NCBI RefSeq assembly: GCF_000423545.1 | Contig: NZ_AUIE01000002.1 | Coordinates: 372,001 to 436,000 of the forward strand | Direction: 5' to 3' | Length of the DNA: 64,000 nt | Source of the DNA: Metapseudomonas resinovorans DSM 21078 | Lineage (GTDB): Bacteria > Pseudomonadota > Gammaproteobacteria > Pseudomonadales > Pseudomonadaceae | In this document: piece by piece, positions 53,718 to 62,456 of the stretch | Layout: each line of letters starts with the position of its first letter | Numbering within the stretch: position 1 is the stretch's first letter | Made by a program: the position numbers and the translations under genes | Notes under the pieces: model-generated | The model's input: the letters and a program-made list of their open reading frames with translations, nothing else | The model's database searches: none | Told to the model about the DNA's origin: nothing

Positions 53718-55664
53718 TCAAGGGAGCACGAGCCCGCCGGCGTCCTTGTGCAACTGGCGCAGGTGCGCACCGATGGCCTTGAGGTTGGCCTCGGTGGCGT
53801 TCAGCTCAGACATGCGCTGGGGCTCCAGCAGGCTGCGCACTTCGCGGTCGAGGTCGTCGTTGAGCTTGCGCATGGTCTGCTGGCGGCTGCTGCTTTCTGC
53901 CTCCAGGCGCTGCCATTCGGCGCTCTGCGGCAGGCCATAGCCCCCTTGCAGCAGCTCCGCCGGGCGGCTGAGGAAGCCGCTGTTGGCGAGCAGTTGTTCC
54001 AGGGTGCCACCGGCCTTGGCGAAACGGGTCTGCCCGGCCTGCTCGCGGGAGCTGAGGTAATTGCGCTTGAGTTCGTCCTGGGCCAGCAGCAACTGGCGGC
54101 GCTGGGCAGCCTGCTCCAGCAGGAGCAGGGCGGCGCTGGCGCGTAGATCGGCCTTGTCGAACCAGGGGCGGCGCTGTTCGGCAGTCAGTTCCAGCCAGTC
54201 TTCCACCTCTTCCTGGGGCACCTTCAGCCGCTCGCGGATGACCGTGAACATGGCCTGGTAGCGGTCGCGGAAGGAGTCGAAGCGATAGCCAAGGCGCAGC
54301 GCCTCCCTGGGATCTTCCAGCGGCGTGCGGTCGGCCACGTCGCGACCCTCCAGCAGCTTCAGCAGGCCGTTGGGCATGATGCTGTCGAGGTCGCGCAGCG
54401 CCGGGTGATCGGTGCCGCTGCGGAGCAGCTTGAGGGTCTCCACCGCGCAGTTGTTGGAGAGGAACCAGTAGTCGCCGTCGTAGCTCCAGTGCATCTCGGC
54501 TGCGTGCTCCACCAGGGCGTCGACCTCCCCGCGGCTGAGCTTGAGCGGGACCGAGGCGAGGCTGCGCAGCTCCACCTTGGTGTATTCCTCGATCACCTGG
54601 TGCAATGGCAGCACGAACAGGCGGGAGGGATAGGCGCCGGTGAGGCCGTCCCAACTGGAAAGCTGCACATCGCCGACGAAGGCGCGGTAGGAGAGCACCA
54701 GATGCTGGTCGAGGTCGAGGCGGCAGTCCGGCCCACGTGGGCGACCCGGGGCGCAGATCACCAGGCGCAGCATGCTGTGGCCCCAGCGGCTGACCCAGTT
54801 CTGGTTGGCCTCGGCGAACAGGTAGTCGACTTCGTAGACGCGCTCGGGATCGAGCTTGCCCAGGGGCTGCTTAGCGAAGTCGCGGCCGGCGTTGAGGTAG
54901 GCGTAGCCGTCGTTACAGTCGGCCCGCTGCGCCGGCGCCCAGCCGAAGTGCGCGCGGTAGTAGCGATAGAGCGCCGGTCGGCGGCAGGCATAGGCCGGGT
55001 CGAGGAGAAAGTACTCCATGTTCACCGCGACGAATTCGCGGGAGTTCTTCAGCTCGTAGATGTCCGGGCTGCGTGCCACCTGGTGGTTGTCCTGTTCGCG
55101 CAGGCCACGCTTGCCGACGTACTGCGGCCAGCCGGCGAGGTCGAGTAGACGCGGGTCGTCGCTGAAGGTGAAGCGTCGTGCTGTCTGGCCCCGGCAATCG
55201 CCCGGCAAGCCCACCAGGCCGCTGCTGGCGGCCTGGTTACGGCAGCGGAACTGTTGCGTCCGGTCGGCGGCGGACCAGAGCCGGGCGCGGTCGTAGAGAT
55301 GGGTCAGCTCGTGGAGCACCGTGGCGAGCATTTCGCGGCGCACGGTGCCGTGGACGCGGTCGGTTCTCTGCGTGGCCGCACTGCCATCGGTCAGGCTGGC
55401 CAGCAGGTTGCGATTGAGCACCAGGGCGTCGAAACGGGTGGTGCGGCCGTAGCCGTTTTCCGGCAGATCAACGCTCCAGGCCACTTCCACGTCCCGATCC
55501 AGGCGCTGGATGAAGGCCGGTGGCAGGGCGGCGTAGGCTTCGTCCAGCAGTTGCTGGCTGGCCTGGCGCTGGGCCGGAGTGAGGCCTTCGCCGTCCAGCA
55601 CCAAACGCAGGTCGGCCCGGGCCGTGGCCGCCAGCAGCAGGCCGCCCAGGCAGATCAGGCGCAA
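53718..55664 (-). CDS. Periplasmic DUF4105 protein with HExxH-type metal site
   Basis: A 648-residue exported protein. The N-terminus (MRLICLGGLLLAATARA) is a signal peptide. An N-terminal region contains VLHELTHLYD (HExxH, about residue 117), suggesting a zinc metallopeptidase-like fold. The middle is DUF4105: WVSRWGHSMLRLVIC (about 292), GDVQLSSWDGLTGAYPSRLFVLPL and YWFLSNNCAVETLKLL (about 405). The C-terminal 200 residues are helical and partly coiled coil. The start codon appears to be TTG at 55664, with no convincing RBS; it follows a DUF2388 gene by 32 bp, so coupling is possible. Function unknown. Confidence 0.75.
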   Translation of the reverse strand: MRLICLGGLLLAATARADLRLVLDGEGLTPAQRQASQQLLDEAYAALPPAFIQRLDRDVEVAWSVDLPENGYGRTTRFDALVLNRNLLASLTDGSAATQRTDRVHGTVRREMLATVLHELTHLYDRARLWSAADRTQQFRCRNQAASSGLVGLPGDCRGQTARRFTFSDDPRLLDLAGWPQYVGKRGLREQDNHQVARSPDIYELKNSREFVAVNMEYFLLDPAYACRRPALYRYYRAHFGWAPAQRADCNDGYAYLNAGRDFAKQPLGKLDPERVYEVDYLFAEANQNWVSRWGHSMLRLVICAPGRPRGPDCRLDLDQHLVLSYRAFVGDVQLSSWDGLTGAYPSRLFVLPLHQVIEEYTKVELRSLASVPLKLSRGEVDALVEHAAEMHWSYDGDYWFLSNNCAVETLKLLRSGTDHPALRDLDSIMPNGLLKLLEGRDVADRTPLEDPREALRLGYRFDSFRDRYQAMFTVIRERLKVPQEEVEDWLELTAEQRRPWFDKADLRASAALLLLEQAAQRRQLLLAQDELKRNYLSSREQAGQTRFAKAGGTLEQLLANSGFLSRPAELLQGGYGLPQSAEWQRLEAESSSRQQTMRKLNDDLDREVRSLLEPQRMSELNATEANLKAIGAHLRQLHKDAGGLVLP

Positions 55665-55696
55665 CCAGATGTTCAGAGGTCGATACTCGTGCGGGG

Positions 55697-56017
55697 TCAG
55701 AGGGCGAGGATGCTTTCTGCCAAGGCCAGGTCGCTGGCCTCGCGGGCTTGCGGGAACTGCTCGCGCAGGGCACCGAAGGCGGCCTCCAGCTGGGCGCCAC
55801 GGATTTCGCCGGCGCTGGCGACGAAGCTGGCGGCGTCGTCACGGGCGGCGATCACCACCTTCATGTCACGGATAGAGGTGGTGGTATCGGAGGTGAAGTC
55901 GAGGGTGCGGTCCAGCGCGCGGACGATGATGTTGCTGGTCGCCACCAGGGTCTGGGCCTGGGCGGCACCGGCAACGAGGGAAAGGGCGATGGCTGCGACA
56001 GACAGCGAGCGGCGCAT
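55697..56017 (-). CDS. DUF2388 periplasmic protein, copy 2
   Basis: A 106-residue protein with signal peptide MRRSLSVAAIALSLVAGAAQA. The mature part has TSDTTTSIRDMKVVIAARDDAASFVASAGEIRGAQLEAAF, nearly the same as its neighbour in the stretch ARDDAASFVASAG. GGAGAGCC precedes the start. The function of DUF2388 is unknown. It lies 169 bp downstream of copy 1 and 32 bp upstream of the DUF4105 gene. Confidence 0.82.
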   Translation of the reverse strand: MRRSLSVAAIALSLVAGAAQAQTLVATSNIIVRALDRTLDFTSDTTTSIRDMKVVIAARDDAASFVASAGEIRGAQLEAAFGALREQFPQAREASDLALAESILAL

Positions 56018-56186
56018 GGAGGCTCTCCGTTGGAAATTTCTAAGGTAGTTGGACGGAAATATCCTTCGGCAGTTCTCAGCCGCGGATACCGGGCGCGAAG
56101 GTTAGCGGAATGGGCAGACGAGAGCCAGGCAGCACGGGGGGTGCAGCCCGATGGGCCGCGCGTTGTGCGCGGCCCGATGGGTGCCG

Positions 56187-56504
56187 TCAGAGGGCGAGGA
56201 TGGCCTGAGCCAGTTGCAGGTCGCTGGCAGCCAGTTGCGGCTGGGCGCCGCGGATGTGCTTGAACGCGGCTTCGAGCTGGGCGCCACGGATGTCACCGGC
56301 GCTGGCGACGAAGCTTGCCGCGTCGTCACGGGCGGCGAGCACGATCTTGTCGTCCTTGAACGAGGAGGTGACGTCGGAAGTGGCATCCGAGGTGGCCGCG
56401 ACGGCGTTCACCACGGCGTCAGTGGTGACCACGAAGCTAGTGGCTGAGGCACTTGTGGCAAGCGCCAGCAGGGCGGCGGCGCTGAGCAGGCGGAAAGAGG
56501 TCAT
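56187..56504 (-). CDS. DUF2388 periplasmic protein, copy 1
   Basis: A 105-residue exported protein. The signal peptide is MTSFRLLSAAALLALATSASA. The mature sequence TSDVTSSFKDDKIVLAARDDAASFVASAGDIRGAQLEAAFKHI matches copy 2 over most of its length, and both end in LxxAxxILAL. AAGGAG precedes the ATG at 56504; the frame extends upstream without similarity. The two copies look like a tandem duplication. Confidence 0.82.
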   Translation of the reverse strand: MTSFRLLSAAALLALATSASATSFVVTTDAVVNAVAATSDATSDVTSSFKDDKIVLAARDDAASFVASAGDIRGAQLEAAFKHIRGAQPQLAASDLQLAQAILAL

Positions 56505-56624
56505 GGGGGGCTCCTTTGCTGACCGGGGCGGTAGCGCGAAGAGCGCCACCGGCTGGATGGAAAGCCTAGTCAATGTGAGGCTCGCGGGCCAGTGCTGGCA
56601 AGGAGCCGCCCATGGCTGCAAGGC

Positions 56625-56843
56625 TCAGCGCCAGAACGGTTTCTCCAGTTCCGCGAAGCGATCGCTGGGGCTGATACCGACATCTGCGAGGGCGCGGCCA
56701 TCCAGCTTCGCCAACTGACGGCGGGTGCGAGCGTTGCGTGCCCACTGGGCCAGGGTGGCGAACAGGCGCAGGTACCAGGGGGCCGCCGGGAGTCCGGTTG
56801 GGGATTGAGTTGGGTGAGCCGAGGCCGTCAGGGTGCGGTCCAT
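56625..56843 (-). CDS. DUF1127 small protein, copy 1
   Basis: A 72-residue basic protein. The C-terminal 45 residues carry the DUF1127 (YjiS-like) signature RRQLAKLDGRALADVGISPSDRFAELEKPFWR. Some short DUF1127 proteins in alpha-proteobacteria affect phosphate, carbon and RNA metabolism; pseudomonad members are uncharacterised. The start at 56843 (MDRTLTAS) parallels MERTLSSD of copy 2. Its upstream DNA shares an operator-like motif with copy 2. Confidence 0.8.
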   Translation of the reverse strand: MDRTLTASAHPTQSPTGLPAAPWYLRLFATLAQWARNARTRRQLAKLDGRALADVGISPSDRFAELEKPFWR

Positions 56844-56910
56844 GGCGTGACTCCTTCCCGCGTCGACGCGGGGATGGGTTATGGAGGGCCATGATCTCGT
56901 TCCCGGGGAA

Positions 56911-56944
56911 AACTGTGCAGTCACAGTCAGGTTAAATTGTGCTG
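56911..56944 (-). promoter_or_regulatory. Shared motif upstream of DUF1127 copy 1
   Basis: AACTGTGCAGTCACAGT (56911-56927, ACTGT/ACAGT symmetry) followed by TAAATTGTGCTG (56933-56944), 68-101 bp upstream of the start. The same order and spacing occur upstream of copy 2. The rest of the 298-bp interval has further AACTGT/AAACTGT motifs near 56971 and 56985. Confidence 0.6.
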
Positions 56945-57141
56945 TAGCAGGTTCGTACTTTTAGCAACTGTACTGGTTGGATTGAAACTGTCTGTGCCGG
57001 AAGAGTGGGGCGCGCTCATCCAGAGGCGGGGATGTGGGCGATGCAGGCGTTTCCTGGGCCCAGAAACGACGAAACCCGTCGCGGGCTGCGACGGGTTCTG
57101 TCTGGGGTATTGCCTGCGGGCCGTTTGGCCCGGCGAACTGC

Positions 57142-57357
57142 TTAGCGCCAGAAGGGCTTGTTCAGTTCGGCTTCGCGCTGGGCTTCGCTGATGCCGGCGT
57201 CGGCCAGCAGGCGGTGGTCCAGCATGGCCAGTTGGTGACGGCTGGCGATGCGACGCTGCCACAGCAGCAGGGTGGAGATGGTGCGCAGGGCCCACGAGGA
57301 TTTCGGGGATTGTTCGGCGCTTTCGAAAATCAGGTCGGAACTGAGGGTACGTTCCAT
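57142..57357 (-). CDS. DUF1127 small protein, copy 2
   Basis: A 71-residue basic protein ending RHQLAMLDHRLLADAGISEAQREAELNKPFWR, the DUF1127 signature. It is paralogous to the gene 298 bp downstream but only moderately similar outside the C-terminus, so the duplication is not recent. The start at 57357 (MERTLSSDLIF) was chosen by matching the paralogue. Confidence 0.8.
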   Translation of the reverse strand: MERTLSSDLIFESAEQSPKSSWALRTISTLLLWQRRIASRHQLAMLDHRLLADAGISEAQREAELNKPFWR

Positions 57358-57430
57358 GGCGGCAGGTCCTTCCCGCTTGTGACGGGGCTTGGTTATCAAC
57401 TGGTGCCTATGATCTACCCAGAACAGCCGC

Positions 57431-57462
57431 GACTGTAGTCACAGTTCCTCTAAATTGTGTTG
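57431..57462 (-). promoter_or_regulatory. Shared motif upstream of DUF1127 copy 2
   Basis: GACTGTAGTCACAGTT (57431-57446) followed by TAAATTGTGTTG (57451-57462), 74-105 bp upstream of the start, matching the copy 1 element. The 329-bp interval to 57686 is AT-rich for this genome. It has several more AACTGT/ACAGTT motifs, including GAACAGTACAGTTC near 57596. Confidence 0.6.
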
Positions 57463-57522
57463 GTCTTTATTAGCATGCTTATCAACTGTTTCGCTTAAAT
57501 AACACGAAACTGTACGGGTGCC

Positions 57523-57548
57523 CCGTTGAATCACTCGTGATCCAACGG
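57523..57548. other. Long inverted repeat in the AT-rich interval
   Basis: CCGTTGAATCAC (57523-57534) pairs with GTGATCCAACGG (57537-57548) with one mismatch. It may be the terminator of the CoA-transferase gene, which points toward it, although no T-tract follows on that strand. Confidence 0.5.
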
Positions 57549-57686
57549 GAAACGGCATTTTTTCCTGTTCAAATAACAAGCAGTAGGGTTTTTGAACAGT
57601 ACAGTTCAGGATTTTCAGAAACTGTTTTTTGATCTTTTTGTCAGAAACAAAGGTTACAAGCTCATAACTGTTTTGCTCAGAGCGGA

Positions 57687-59180
57687 TCAGTTGGCCAGCA
57701 TTCGACCGTTTTCTTCCAGATTGATATGCCAGGACATGGCTTCGCGTAGCAGGTGCGGGGTGTGACCACCCTTGGCGCAGGCTGCACTGAAGTAATCCTG
57801 CAGCGGCTGGCGGTAATCCGGGTGGACACAGTTGTCGATGATCGCGCGGGCGCGCTCGCGAGGTGCCAGGCCGCGCAGGTCGGCCAAACCCTGTTCGGTG
57901 ACCAGGATGTCCACATCGTGCTCGGTGTGGTCCACGTGGCTGACCATGGGCACTACGCTGGAGATGGCGCCGCCCTTGGCAATGGATTTGGTGACGAAGA
58001 TGGCCAGGTGGGCATTACGGGCGAAGTCGCCGGAGCCGCCGATGCCGTTCATCATCCTGGTGCCGCCCACGTGGGTGGAATTCACATTGCCGTAAATGTC
58101 GAATTCCAGCGCGGTATTGATGCCGATGATGCCGAGGCGGCGCACCACTTCGGGGTGGTTGGAGATTTCCTGCGGGCGCAACACCAGTTTGTCCTTGTAG
58201 CGCTCCAGGTTGCCGAACACGTCGGCATTGCGGCGCGCGGACAGGGTGACGGAGCTGCCCGAGGCGAAGCGCAGCTTGCCCGCGTCAATCAGATCGAAGG
58301 TGGAATCCTGCAGCACCTCGGAATACATGGTGAGGTCCTGGAACGGCGAATCGATCAGGCCGCACATCACGGCGTTGGCGATGCTGCCGATGCCGGCCTG
58401 CAGCGGGCCGAGGCTGTTGCTCATGCGGCCGGCTTCCACTTCTCGCTTGAAGAAGTCGATCAGGTGGTCGGCGATGGCCTGGGTCTCGTGGTCCGGCGGC
58501 AGTACGGTGGACAGGGAGTCCGGCTGCTCGGTGATGACGATGGCGGCGATCTTGGCCCGGTCGATCGGAATGGCGCTGCCGCCGATGCGATCGTCCACGC
58601 GGGTCAGCGGGATCGGCGTGCGGGTCGGCCGGTAGGTGGGGATATAGATGTCGTGCAGACCTTCCAGGTTGGGGTTGTGAGCCAGGTTGATCTCGACGAT
58701 CACCCGCTTGGCGAAGATCGCGAAACTGGCGGAATTGCCCACGGATGTCGTTGGTACGATGTGACCTTGCTCGGTGATGGCCACCGCTTCGATCACGGCG
58801 ATGTCGGGCAGCTTGAGTTGGTGGTTGCGCAGCTGTTCGACGGTTTCCGACAGGTGCTGGTCGATGAACATCACCTCACCGGCATTGATCGCCTTGCGCA
58901 GGGTGCTGTCCACCTGGAAGGGCATGCGGCGGGCCAGCACGCCGGCTTCGGTGAGTTGCTTGTCGAGGTCGTTGCCGAGGCTTGCGCCGGTCATCAGGCT
59001 GATCTGCAGCGGATGCTCCTTGGCTCGTGCGGCCAGTGCCTGGGGCACGGCCTTGGCTTCGCCGGCGCGGGTGAAACCGCTCATGCCGACGGTCATGCCG
59101 TCTTCGATCAGGGCAGCGGCGTCGGCCGCACTCATCACCTTGCCCAGCAGGGAGGGCAGGCGCACGCGATCAGAGTACAT
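57687..59180 (-). CDS. Acetyl-CoA hydrolase / succinyl-CoA:acetate CoA-transferase family
   Basis: A 497-residue class I CoA-transferase-fold enzyme. The N-terminus MYSDRVRLPSLLGKVMSAADAAAL matches the P. aeruginosa homologue. GMSGFTRAGEAKAVP binds CoA; TMYSEVLQDSTFDLID carries the likely catalytic Glu (about residue 290). GGSGDFARNA and VTEQGLADLRGL are family signatures. Such enzymes move CoA between succinate, acetate and propionate or hydrolyse acetyl-CoA, linking acetate metabolism to the TCA cycle. The ATG at 59180 has GAGG upstream; a TTG six codons earlier is unlikely. Confidence 0.9.
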   Translation of the reverse strand: MYSDRVRLPSLLGKVMSAADAAALIEDGMTVGMSGFTRAGEAKAVPQALAARAKEHPLQISLMTGASLGNDLDKQLTEAGVLARRMPFQVDSTLRKAINAGEVMFIDQHLSETVEQLRNHQLKLPDIAVIEAVAITEQGHIVPTTSVGNSASFAIFAKRVIVEINLAHNPNLEGLHDIYIPTYRPTRTPIPLTRVDDRIGGSAIPIDRAKIAAIVITEQPDSLSTVLPPDHETQAIADHLIDFFKREVEAGRMSNSLGPLQAGIGSIANAVMCGLIDSPFQDLTMYSEVLQDSTFDLIDAGKLRFASGSSVTLSARRNADVFGNLERYKDKLVLRPQEISNHPEVVRRLGIIGINTALEFDIYGNVNSTHVGGTRMMNGIGGSGDFARNAHLAIFVTKSIAKGGAISSVVPMVSHVDHTEHDVDILVTEQGLADLRGLAPRERARAIIDNCVHPDYRQPLQDYFSAACAKGGHTPHLLREAMSWHINLEENGRMLAN

Positions 59181-59318
59181 GGGGAAAACCTCGGACAACG
59201 GGTGGGAGCCGCGCAGTCTAGGGACTGAGGCTGTGCCCGGCTTCTATACCAAGGTCGAAGAAATGGCTCTATTCAGGGCCTTTTGTCGGTTAATGGCCGG
59301 CGGGTCGGATTGCCGGCA

Positions 59319-59416
59319 GGGGCGATGTCAATCGCCAAGCACGCCGAAGGTCTGCCATCCGCAATCTCGAATCGGGGCCGCTGTGCGACCCTTGGCGATT
59401 GAATTCGCCCCTACAA
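59319..59416. repeat. REPIN-like element upstream of the CoA-transferase gene
   Basis: Begins GGGGCGATGTCAATCGCC, contains GCCGAAGGTCTGCC and ends CTTGGCGATTGAATTCGCCCC-TACAA. It has the same organisation as the element at 49.7 kb, with REP cores at both ends in opposite orientation. It fills much of the 315-bp interval 59181-59495; nothing else but the pntB terminator is recognised there. Confidence 0.75.
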
Positions 59417-59451
59417 CCAAGGCACCCCATACCGGGAGCGCTGAAAACAAA

Positions 59452-59474
59452 AACCCCGGCACCAGGCCGGGGTT
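59452..59474 (-). terminator. Terminator of the pnt operon
   Basis: AACCCCGGC-accag-GCCGGGGTT gives 9-bp arms. On the minus strand TTTTTGTTTT follows, 20 bp after the pntB stop. Confidence 0.92.
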
Positions 59475-59495
59475 CTCGGTATCGCGGGGTAGGAC

Positions 59496-60932
59496 TCAGT
59501 CGACAGCCTTGACCATGTCCTCGATCACTTTCTTCGCGTCGCCGAACACCATCATGGTCTTGTCCATGTAGAACAGTTCGTTGTCCAGGCCGGCGTAGCC
59601 GCTGGCCATGGAGCGCTTGTTCACGATGATGGTCTTGGCCTTGAAGGCTTCCAGGATCGGCATGCCGGCGATGGGCGACTTCGGATCGTTCTTCGCAGCG
59701 GGGTTGACCACGTCGTTGGCGCCGAGCACCAGTACGACGTCGGCCTGGCCGAACTCGGAGTTGATGTCTTCCATCTCGAACACCTGCTCGTAAGGCACTT
59801 CGGCCTCGGCCAGCAGGACGTTCATGTGGCCCGGCATACGGCCGGCAACCGGGTGGATCGCGTACTTCACGTTCACGCCACGGTGGGACAGCTTCTCGGA
59901 CAGTTCCATCAGTGCGTGCTGGGCACGGGCCACCGCCAGGCCGTAGCCGGGAACGATGATCACGCTGTCGGCGTTGGTCAGCAGGAAGGCGGCGTCGTCG
60001 GACGAGCCGGACTTCACCGGACGCTGTTCCTTGCTGCCAGCCGCGGCTCCGGCGTCAGCTTCGGCACCAAAGCCGCCGAGGATGACGTTGAAGAAGGAGC
60101 GGTTCATCGCCTTGCACATGATGTAGGAGAGGATCGCACCCGAGGAGCCCACCAGGGAGCCGGCGATGATCAGCATCGAGTTGTTCAGCGAGAAGCCGAT
60201 ACCGGCCGCCGCCCAGCCCGAGTAGCTGTTCAGCATGGACACCACCACCGGCATGTCGGCGCCGCCGATCGGGATGATGATCAGCACGCCGATGACGAAG
60301 GCGAGCGCCACCAGCAGGGCGAAGGCAGCAATGTTGCCGGTGAAGGTGAAGTACAGGCCCAGGGCGATGATCGCCAGGCCTACCAGCAGGTTCAGCTTGT
60401 GCTGGCCGGCGAACTGCACCGGAGCACCTTGGAACAGGCGGAACTTGTACTTGCCCGACAGCTTGCCGAAGGCGATTACCGAACCGGAGAAGGTGACGGC
60501 ACCGATGGCTGCGCCGAGGAACAGCTCAAGGCGGTTACCGGCCGGGATGGCATCGCCCAGGGCAGCCACGATGCCGAGCGACTGGGGCTCGACCACGGCG
60601 GCGATGGCGATGAACACGGCGGCCAGACCGATCATGCTGTGCATGAAGGCGACCAGTTCCGGCATCTTGGTCATTTCTACGCGCTTGGCCATGATCGACC
60701 CGGCGGTGCCGCCGACCAGCAGGCCGACGATGACGTAGCCGATGCCCTGGGTCGCCAGTTCGGCGCCGAGTTTATAGATGAGGCCAACGGTGGTGAGTAC
60801 GGCGATGGCCATGCCGACCATGCCGAACAGGTTGCCGCGACGCGACGAGGTCGGGTGCGACAGGCCCTTGAGCGCCTGGATGAAGCACACCGAGGCGACG
60901 AGGTAGAGAACAGTGATCAGGTTCATGCTCAT
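59496..60932 (-). CDS. pntB: NAD(P) transhydrogenase subunit beta PntB
   Basis: A 478-residue inner-membrane subunit. It has about nine helices (MSMNLITVLYLVASVCF ... GGADMPVVVSMLNSYSGWAAA), then a C-terminal NADP(H)-binding domain III. That domain contains VIIVPGYGLAVARAQHAL and VLGANDVVNPAAKNDPKSPIAGMP. The enzyme couples hydride transfer from NADH to NADP+ to proton entry. The start at 60932 is 2 bp after the pntAB stop; an open frame further upstream is antisense-like noise. Confidence 0.96.
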   Translation of the reverse strand: MSMNLITVLYLVASVCFIQALKGLSHPTSSRRGNLFGMVGMAIAVLTTVGLIYKLGAELATQGIGYVIVGLLVGGTAGSIMAKRVEMTKMPELVAFMHSMIGLAAVFIAIAAVVEPQSLGIVAALGDAIPAGNRLELFLGAAIGAVTFSGSVIAFGKLSGKYKFRLFQGAPVQFAGQHKLNLLVGLAIIALGLYFTFTGNIAAFALLVALAFVIGVLIIIPIGGADMPVVVSMLNSYSGWAAAGIGFSLNNSMLIIAGSLVGSSGAILSYIMCKAMNRSFFNVILGGFGAEADAGAAAGSKEQRPVKSGSSDDAAFLLTNADSVIIVPGYGLAVARAQHALMELSEKLSHRGVNVKYAIHPVAGRMPGHMNVLLAEAEVPYEQVFEMEDINSEFGQADVVLVLGANDVVNPAAKNDPKSPIAGMPILEAFKAKTIIVNKRSMASGYAGLDNELFYMDKTMMVFGDAKKVIEDMVKAVD

Positions 60933-60934
60933 GG

Positions 60935-61249
60935 TCAGTGTTTCTCCGCAGCCGCTTTCGGCGCTTTCTTCTTGAACATTTCCAGCATGCGACGGGTGAC
61001 CAGGAAGCCACCGAAGACGTTCACCGCAGCCAGGGCCACGGCCAGGGTGCCCATGGTCTTGCCCAGCGGGGTCACAGTGAGGGCGGCGGCCAGCATGGCG
61101 CCGACGATCACGATGGCCGAGATGGCGTTGGTCACGGCCATCAGCGGGGTGTGCAGGGCCGGGGTAACGTTCCACACCACGTGGTAGCCGACGTAGATGG
61201 CCAGCACGAAGATGATCAGGTTGTAGATGCCGTCAGAAATCAGATCCAT
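60935..61249 (-). CDS. pntAB: NAD(P) transhydrogenase subunit alpha part 2
   Basis: A 104-residue membrane protein with three helices ([58 protein letters not shown]). It corresponds to the C-terminal membrane part of E. coli PntA, which is a separate gene in pseudomonads. It lies 12 bp after pntAA and 2 bp before pntB, so all three are co-translated. Confidence 0.95.
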   Translation of the reverse strand: MDLISDGIYNLIIFVLAIYVGYHVVWNVTPALHTPLMAVTNAISAIVIVGAMLAAALTVTPLGKTMGTLAVALAAVNVFGGFLVTRRMLEMFKKKAPKAAAEKH

Positions 61250-61261
61250 GTCCGCTTCCCC

Positions 61262-62383
61262 TTAGCCGTTGTTACGGACGACCTGGCCGTCGCGGCACAT
61301 CAGGCACGCGGCGACGATGTCGTCTTCGAGGTTGAGATGGAACTGGCCGTCCTTGTCGATGACCAGCTTGAGGAAGTCCAGCAGGTTGCGTGCATAGAGG
61401 GCGGAAGCGTCCGCCGGGACCATGGCTGCCAGGTTGCTGTGGCCGACGATGGTCACGCCGTGCTTGACCACGACCTGGTCGGCTTCGGTCAGCGGGCAGT
61501 TGCCACCCTGGGAGGCGGCCAGGTCGATGACCACGGAGCCCGGCTTCATTTCGGCAACGGTGGCCTCGTGCAGCAGGGTCGGCGCCTTGCGGCCCGGGAT
61601 CAGTGCGGTGGTGATGACGATGTCCGACTGCTTGGCGCGCTCATGCACGGCCTTGGCCTGGCGCTCCATCCAGGAGGCCGGCATCGGGCGGGCGTAACCG
61701 CCGACGCCCTGGGCGCATTCGCGCTCTTCATCGGTCTCGAAGGGCACGTCGACGAACTTGGCGCCGAGGGATTCGATCTGCTCCTTCACCGCCGGGCGCA
61801 CGTCGGAGGCCTCGATCACCGCACCCAGGCGCTTGGCCGTGGCGATGGCCTGCAGGCCGGCAACGCCAGCACCGAGGATGAGGATGCGCGCGGCCTTCAC
61901 GGTGCCGGCAGCGGTCATCAGCATGGGCATGAAGCGCGGATAGTGGTGAGCGGCCAGCAGTACCGACTTGTAGCCGGCGATGTTGGCCTGGGAAGACAGC
62001 ACGTCGAGGCTCTGGGCGCGGGAGGTGCGCGGCGCCGCTTCGAGGGCGAAGGCGGTGATGCCGCGGGCGTTCATGCGCGCGATGATCTCGTTGCTGAAGG
62101 GGTTGAGCATGCCGACCAGCACCGCGCCTACGCGCATATGGGCCAGTTCGGCCTCGGTCGGGGCAACCACTTTCAGCACGAGGTCGGCACCAAAGGCAGC
62201 GGCGTCATTGCCGATGGCGGCGCCAACGGCTTCGAAGGCGCTGTCCGGAATGCAGGCGCTGACGCCGGCACCGCTTTGCACCGTCACCTGGTGGCCCTGG
62301 CTCACCAGCTTCTTGATGGTCTCGGGTGTTGCGGCAACCCGCGTCTCCCCGGCGTGGGTTTCGAGAGGAACACCGATGTGCAC
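61262..62383 (-). CDS. pntAA: NAD(P) transhydrogenase subunit alpha part 1
   Basis: A 373-residue soluble NAD(H)-binding subunit (domain I). It opens MHIGVPLETHAGETRVAATPE from a GTG at 62383 with GGAG at good spacing. The Rossmann motif is ILILGAGVAGLQAIATAKRLGA (about residue 167). The Gln-containing RQxD-like loop and PGSVVIDLAASQGGNCPLTE are typical. It resembles alanine dehydrogenase but lacks that enzyme's catalytic set, and the operon context is decisive. It is the first gene of pntAA-pntAB-pntB. Confidence 0.96.
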   Translation of the reverse strand: MHIGVPLETHAGETRVAATPETIKKLVSQGHQVTVQSGAGVSACIPDSAFEAVGAAIGNDAAAFGADLVLKVVAPTEAELAHMRVGAVLVGMLNPFSNEIIARMNARGITAFALEAAPRTSRAQSLDVLSSQANIAGYKSVLLAAHHYPRFMPMLMTAAGTVKAARILILGAGVAGLQAIATAKRLGAVIEASDVRPAVKEQIESLGAKFVDVPFETDEERECAQGVGGYARPMPASWMERQAKAVHERAKQSDIVITTALIPGRKAPTLLHEATVAEMKPGSVVIDLAASQGGNCPLTEADQVVVKHGVTIVGHSNLAAMVPADASALYARNLLDFLKLVIDKDGQFHLNLEDDIVAACLMCRDGQVVRNNG

Positions 62384-62442
62384 TTCAAATCTCCTGCGTG
62401 ATCGATCTGGTGAACCAGTGCACTACGGATGGTGCTCTGGCG

Positions 62443-62456
62443 AGGCGGATCCGCCT
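62443..62456. promoter_or_regulatory. Perfect palindrome upstream of pntAA
   Basis: AGGCGGATCCGCCT is a 14-bp perfect palindrome 60 bp upstream of the pntAA start. It lies in the 612-bp interval 62384-62995, the largest non-coding stretch of the window. That stretch is AT-richer from 62500 to 62830 and holds a 129-codon open frame with no RBS or similarity that I do not accept as a gene. Confidence 0.4.
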
